NCBI GenBank assembly: GCA_026982145.1
Contig: JALSHQ010000380.1
Coordinates: 1-9,092 of the forward strand
Reading direction: 5' to 3'
Source of the DNA: Gammaproteobacteria bacterium
GTDB taxonomy: Bacteria; Pseudomonadota; Gammaproteobacteria; SZUA-140
Length of the DNA stretch: 9,092 bases
Shown: positions 6,456 through 9,092 of the stretch, piece after piece
How the letters are laid out: every line of letters starts with the position of its first letter
Numbering within the stretch: the first letter of the stretch is position 1
Notes under the pieces: generated by a model
Told to the model about the DNA's origin: nothing
The model's database searches: none
The model's input: the letters and a program-made list of their open reading frames with translations, nothing else
Position numbers and translations under genes: made by a program

Positions 6456-8086
6456 TAACTTTCTGCCACAGCTTCCATATCGATATGACCACAAGGGCAC
6501 TCCTCAGCACAGATGCCACACCCCTTGCAGTAGTCGTAATCAATTTTGTAACCACCCGCTTGTTTGATTACCGCCGCATCCGGGCAAAAGTGCCAGCAGT
6601 TATCACACTCAAAACAGACACCACAACTGAGACAACGTTTAGCTTCATGCGCCGCATCACCATCGTCAGCCAACCCCGCCACAACTTCAACGAAGCCATC
6701 AAGCCTCTGCTCGTTAACGACCCCTTCAAGGCGTGGTGCGCGGGGGTAGTAGTGCAACTGCATCGCTCTAAAAGTGATTTTTCCTTTTTTATGGTAGCCA
6801 ACTACAGCATCACCTTTCAAACTCGCCATGATTGAGTGAGCAGCACGATAACCACTCCCCACCGCTGCTGCTGCCAGTTTGGATTTACTGGTTGCATCGC
6901 CCCCGGCCCAGACGCCATCTGCCTCGGCCGTCTGGTGCAGTGCCTCTACTCCCTGCCAATCAACCTCTTGACCGATGGCAAAGATCACCAACCCCGCAGC
7001 GATAAACTCTTCCGTACCATCAAACAGCACTGGATCGAAACGCCCGTGGCGGTCATGCACCTGATCGACATGGGCAATCTCAACACCGGAGAGATGCTCG
7101 CCACTGCGCACCAGTCGGCGCACCCCGGCGCGGTAGATCAACTGCACACCCTCCGCTTCCGCCTCGACCACCTCCGTCAGTGAAGCGGGCATCTCACTGC
7201 CCAACTCCTGATGGTGTGTGCCGTGCGGATCTTGCGCGCAGATCACCGTCACCTCCGCCCCCAGTCGCCGTGCGCAACGCGCCACATCCATCGCGGTATT
7301 GCCGCCCCCAACCACCGCCACCCGCTTGGGCAGCGCTTGTAATTCACCTCTATTTAAACGCTGCAAAAACTTAAGGCCGCTCAGCACACTGTGATTCGAC
7401 TTATCGCCATGTGGATAGCGACGGGGTTGTTGTGTGCCGATGGCGAGAAAAACAGCATCAAACTGATCACGCAGTTCACTTTCGCTGATCTCTTTACCAA
7501 CACGGCTGTTAAGGCGCAGCTCAATGCCCAACGCCAGAATGGCATCAATCTCTTTTGCCAACACTGCCTTGGGCAGACGGTAGTCAGGGATCGCACTGTG
7601 CAGGGTGCCACCCGGCGCTGCCTGTGCATCAAAAATCGTCACCGCATAGCCGTGCTGCGCCAGTTGAAAAGCACAGGAAAGCCCCGCCGGCCCTGCGCCC
7701 ACAATGGCAACCCGCTGCGGCTGTGCTTCATCACAGGAAGGTTTATGCTGCCACCCTTCTGCAATCGCCATATCACCAAGGTAACGCTCCATCGCATGGA
7801 TATTGACGGCGCTATCGAGGTGGTTGCGGTTACAGGCCGACTCGCAGGCGTGATAACAGATGCGCCCCATCGTCGCCGGAAACGGGTTGCGTTCGGTGAG
7901 TTTTCGCCACGCCGCCTGCCACTGCTGTTCACTTGCCAGCGCCAGCCACGCCTGAATATCTTCCGAGGCGGGGCATATCTGACTACAGGGCGGCCATTTA
8001 TCTTGATAGCGCGGTTGCTGGGTGCGCCAGTCCCCCGTGTGGTAGGCGGTGCTGCTGCCGGGGGCTATTTCAAGTTTAGATGCCAT
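6455..8086 (-). CDS. GltD-like FAD/NAD(P) oxidoreductase with N- and C-terminal Fe-S domains (2-oxoacid oxidoreductase electron-transfer subunit)
   Basis: The product is 543 residues. Layout: an N-terminal Fer4_20-type domain with Cys34, 38, 77, 81 and 85, as in the glutamate synthase small subunit; FAD Rossmann motif VGAGPAG (129-135); NAD(P) Rossmann motif VGGGNTAMD (259-267); the second FAD motif WAGGDAT (393-399). A C-terminal ferredoxin domain follows, with Cys485, 488, 491, 494, 497, 501 then 520, 523, 526, 530 and an extra 532, enough for two [4Fe-4S] clusters. It should move electrons between NAD(P)H and the thiamine enzyme encoded just upstream, comparable to PadH of phenylglyoxylate:NAD+ oxidoreductase but with ferredoxin fused on. 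ATG 8086 is supported by GGAGG nine bases upstream (8096-8100). A longer reading frame to 8308 would run deep into the beta-subunit gene and lacks domain sense. It overlaps the beta-subunit gene by 11 bases, indicating coupling. Confidence 0.88.
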   Translation of the reverse strand: MASKLEIAPGSSTAYHTGDWRTQQPRYQDKWPPCSQICPASEDIQAWLALASEQQWQAAWRKLTERNPFPATMGRICYHACESACNRNHLDSAVNIHAMERYLGDMAIAEGWQHKPSCDEAQPQRVAIVGAGPAGLSCAFQLAQHGYAVTIFDAQAAPGGTLHSAIPDYRLPKAVLAKEIDAILALGIELRLNSRVGKEISESELRDQFDAVFLAIGTQQPRRYPHGDKSNHSVLSGLKFLQRLNRGELQALPKRVAVVGGGNTAMDVARCARRLGAEVTVICAQDPHGTHHQELGSEMPASLTEVVEAEAEGVQLIYRAGVRRLVRSGEHLSGVEIAHVDQVHDRHGRFDPVLFDGTEEFIAAGLVIFAIGQEVDWQGVEALHQTAEADGVWAGGDATSKSKLAAAAVGSGYRAAHSIMASLKGDAVVGYHKKGKITFRAMQLHYYPRAPRLEGVVNEQRLDGFVEVVAGLADDGDAAHEAKRCLSCGVCFECDNCWHFCPDAAVIKQAGGYKIDYDYCKGCGICAEECPCGHIDMEAVAES

Positions 8087-9074
8087 GATCGTGCCCCTCC
8101 GTTGTGATGGTTGATGAGGCGTAACCACCGCGCCCGTGGCGCTCGCTCTGCATCGCCACTGATGTGTCCCATTCTGTCTCTGCGTCCAGCAAACCGTAGC
8201 GGCGAATTCGGGCATCGGCCAGCGCCTGCAGGTGGTGTAGTTCCACCGTGCCAGCCTTGCCCTTAAATAGATGCTTGAAACGCCCCTGCGGGCGCAGGTA
8301 CTCTTCAACCGGTTTCTGTTCGGCCAGCCGCATCACGCCGGTGAGTTCACCGTGTTCCAGCTCCACCAATGGAAAAAGCCCGGTCTCCACCGCCAGCCGT
8401 GAGACGGTGACAGAGAGCGCACTGTCATGCACCCAACCCAATGGGCAGGGTGATAACACTTGCAGAAAACGCGGCCCTTTGATACTCATCGCCTTTTCCA
8501 CTTTGGCTTTGAGGTCGGGAAAATAAGCGATCGTCGCGGTCGCCGCATAAGGCATGTTGTGCGCCGCAATGATCGAAATCACATCTTTTTTAACCTCGTG
8601 TTTGCCCTGACTCAACCGCCCCGGTGGCGAGGTGGTGGTGCGCACGCCGTGAGGAGTAGAGCCGGAGCGCTGCACCCCGGTGTTCATGTAAGCTTCATTG
8701 TCGTAGCAGACAAAGAGGATGTCATGGCCACGCTCAATCATGCCGGAGAGACATTGCAGGCCGATATCAAAGGTACCGCCATCGCCCGCCTGCACCACCA
8801 CCGGCGTATCTTTGCCTTTGATGCGCAGCGCCGCTTCAATACCGGAGGCGACCGCCGCCGCATTGGCAAACACTGAATGAATCCACGGCGCTTGCCAAGC
8901 CGACTGTTGATTGTGGCTGCTGAACACCTGCAGGCAACCGGTGGCGTTAACATAGATCGCATCGGGACCGACCAGGTCGGCCACCATACGCGCCGCCATC
9001 GCCTCGCCACAGCCGGAGCAGGCGCGGTGACCCGAGGTGAGGACGTTGTGGCGAAAGGGGTCTCGCTTATCCAT
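8076..9074 (-). CDS. porB: 2-oxoacid:acceptor oxidoreductase beta subunit, PorB type (thiamine diphosphate and [4Fe-4S])
   Basis: The product is 332 residues. The N-terminus GHRACSGCGE gives Cys19 and Cys22, and NATGCLQVFS gives Cys47. With Cys210 in SPCPLGW, these match the four ligands of the [4Fe-4S] cluster in PorB subunits. The thiamine-diphosphate/Mg motif is GDGGTFDIG (98-106) followed by NEAYMNTGVQRSGSTP with Asn126 and Asn131. The HSVFANAAAVASGIEAAL segment is also typical of PorB and unlike the WCPGCG start of KorB. Expected reaction: reversible oxidative decarboxylation of pyruvate, or an aryl or other 2-oxoacid, to the acyl-CoA, together with alpha, gamma and delta subunits probably encoded upstream. 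ATG 9074 has GGAGG nine bases upstream. The C-terminus ends in a short His-bearing tail (EGHDHGI). The following gene overlaps by 11 bases and encodes the likely NAD(P)-linked electron acceptor. Confidence 0.9.
   Translation of the reverse strand: MDKRDPFRHNVLTSGHRACSGCGEAMAARMVADLVGPDAIYVNATGCLQVFSSHNQQSAWQAPWIHSVFANAAAVASGIEAALRIKGKDTPVVVQAGDGGTFDIGLQCLSGMIERGHDILFVCYDNEAYMNTGVQRSGSTPHGVRTTTSPPGRLSQGKHEVKKDVISIIAAHNMPYAATATIAYFPDLKAKVEKAMSIKGPRFLQVLSPCPLGWVHDSALSVTVSRLAVETGLFPLVELEHGELTGVMRLAEQKPVEEYLRPQGRFKHLFKGKAGTVELHHLQALADARIRRYGLLDAETEWDTSVAMQSERHGRGGYASSTITTEGHDHGI
8094..8100 (-). promoter_or_regulatory. Ribosome binding site deciding the flavoprotein start
   Basis: GGAGGGG on the minus strand; its GGAGG core stands nine bases before ATG 8086. 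The site lies inside the 3' end of the beta-subunit gene and argues against the much longer upstream reading frame. Confidence 0.65.
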
Positions 9075-9092
9075 GATGTGCTGCCTCCTCGT
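9067..9092 (-). CDS. Possible C-terminal end of the upstream gene (alpha subunit expected)
   Basis: In the frame starting at 9090 the minus strand reads EEAAHHG followed by TAA at 9069-9067, overlapping the beta-subunit start by eight bases. Overlap of this kind is common between por subunit genes, and an alpha subunit is the expected neighbour. Another frame is also open to the window edge, and seven residues cannot identify a protein, so this is a guess from operon logic. Confidence 0.3.

Noticed and set aside
6442..6555. Longer version of the small DUF2933-like gene starting at 6555
   Set aside because: The extra residues are the out-of-frame reading of the ferredoxin domain; the Shine-Dalgarno places the start at 6441.
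6446..6835. A 129-codon plus-strand open frame
   Set aside because: Antisense to the ferredoxin domain of the flavoprotein gene; no family resemblance.
7391..8107. A 238-codon plus-strand open frame
   Set aside because: It lies fully antisense to the well-supported flavoprotein gene, has a composition typical of a shadow of a GC-rich gene (Arg/His/Leu-rich, no domain pattern), and shows no convincing start context.
8087..8308. N-terminal extension of the flavoprotein to 8308
   Set aside because: It would overlap the beta-subunit gene by more than 200 bases, the added residues match no domain, and a strong Shine-Dalgarno supports ATG 8086.
8460..8876. A 138-codon plus-strand open frame opposite the beta-subunit gene
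   Set aside because: Antisense shadow of the PorB-type gene; Arg/His-rich with no recognisable motif.
1..9092. tRNA, rRNA, CRISPR array, insertion sequence or riboswitch
   Set aside because: Reading both strands showed no cloverleaf, repeat-spacer periodicity, transposase-like protein, terminal inverted repeats or recognisable aptamer; gaps between genes are all about 150 bases or less.

Overview
The window looks like a chromosomal segment of a proteobacterium, probably a gammaproteobacterium. This is inferred from the protein families and the Shine-Dalgarno pattern; no rRNA or other taxonomic marker is present. It is densely coded: nine complete protein genes plus pieces of two more at the edges, and no intergenic gap above about 150 bases. 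I see no rRNA, tRNA, CRISPR array, insertion sequence or long repeat.

Right-hand half (about 9092 down to 5149, all minus strand): a tightly packed redox operon. It starts outside the window, probably with the alpha subunit of a 2-oxoacid:acceptor oxidoreductase, whose last codons may be visible. It continues with a PorB-type beta subunit (8076-9074) and a GltD-like FAD/NAD(P) flavoprotein with an N-terminal Fe-S domain and a C-terminal multi-cluster ferredoxin domain (6455-8086). Next come a 40-residue DUF2933-like membrane peptide (6319-6441) and a geranylgeranyl-reductase-like FAD oxidoreductase with a six-cysteine tail (5149-6300). Spacings run from an 11-base overlap to 18 bases. The beta-subunit plus GltD-like pairing resembles NAD-linked enzymes such as phenylglyoxylate:NAD+ oxidoreductase (PadEFGHI), so the complex probably exchanges electrons between a 2-oxoacid and NAD(P)H, ferredoxin or both.

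Middle (5004 down to 1384, minus strand): after a 144-base spacer comes an envelope/lipid gene group. It consists of a CBS-domain-pair protein, a PLD-superfamily cardiolipin-synthase-like enzyme overlapping it, a patatin-like phospholipase, and a periplasmic LolA-like outer-membrane lipoprotein-sorting protein. Beyond it, the first 25 codons of an ABC-transporter ATPase appear at the left edge on the same strand.

Left end: a plus-strand APC-superfamily permease (225-1409) sits between the LolA-like gene and the ABC ATPase gene. It is convergent with the first (26-base coding overlap) and divergent from the second (149-base spacer). LolA-like proteins of this type are commonly encoded beside an ABC ATPase/permease pair, so the permease may have been inserted into an older gene set. 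The most interesting material is the redox operon and its two poorly understood accessory products.
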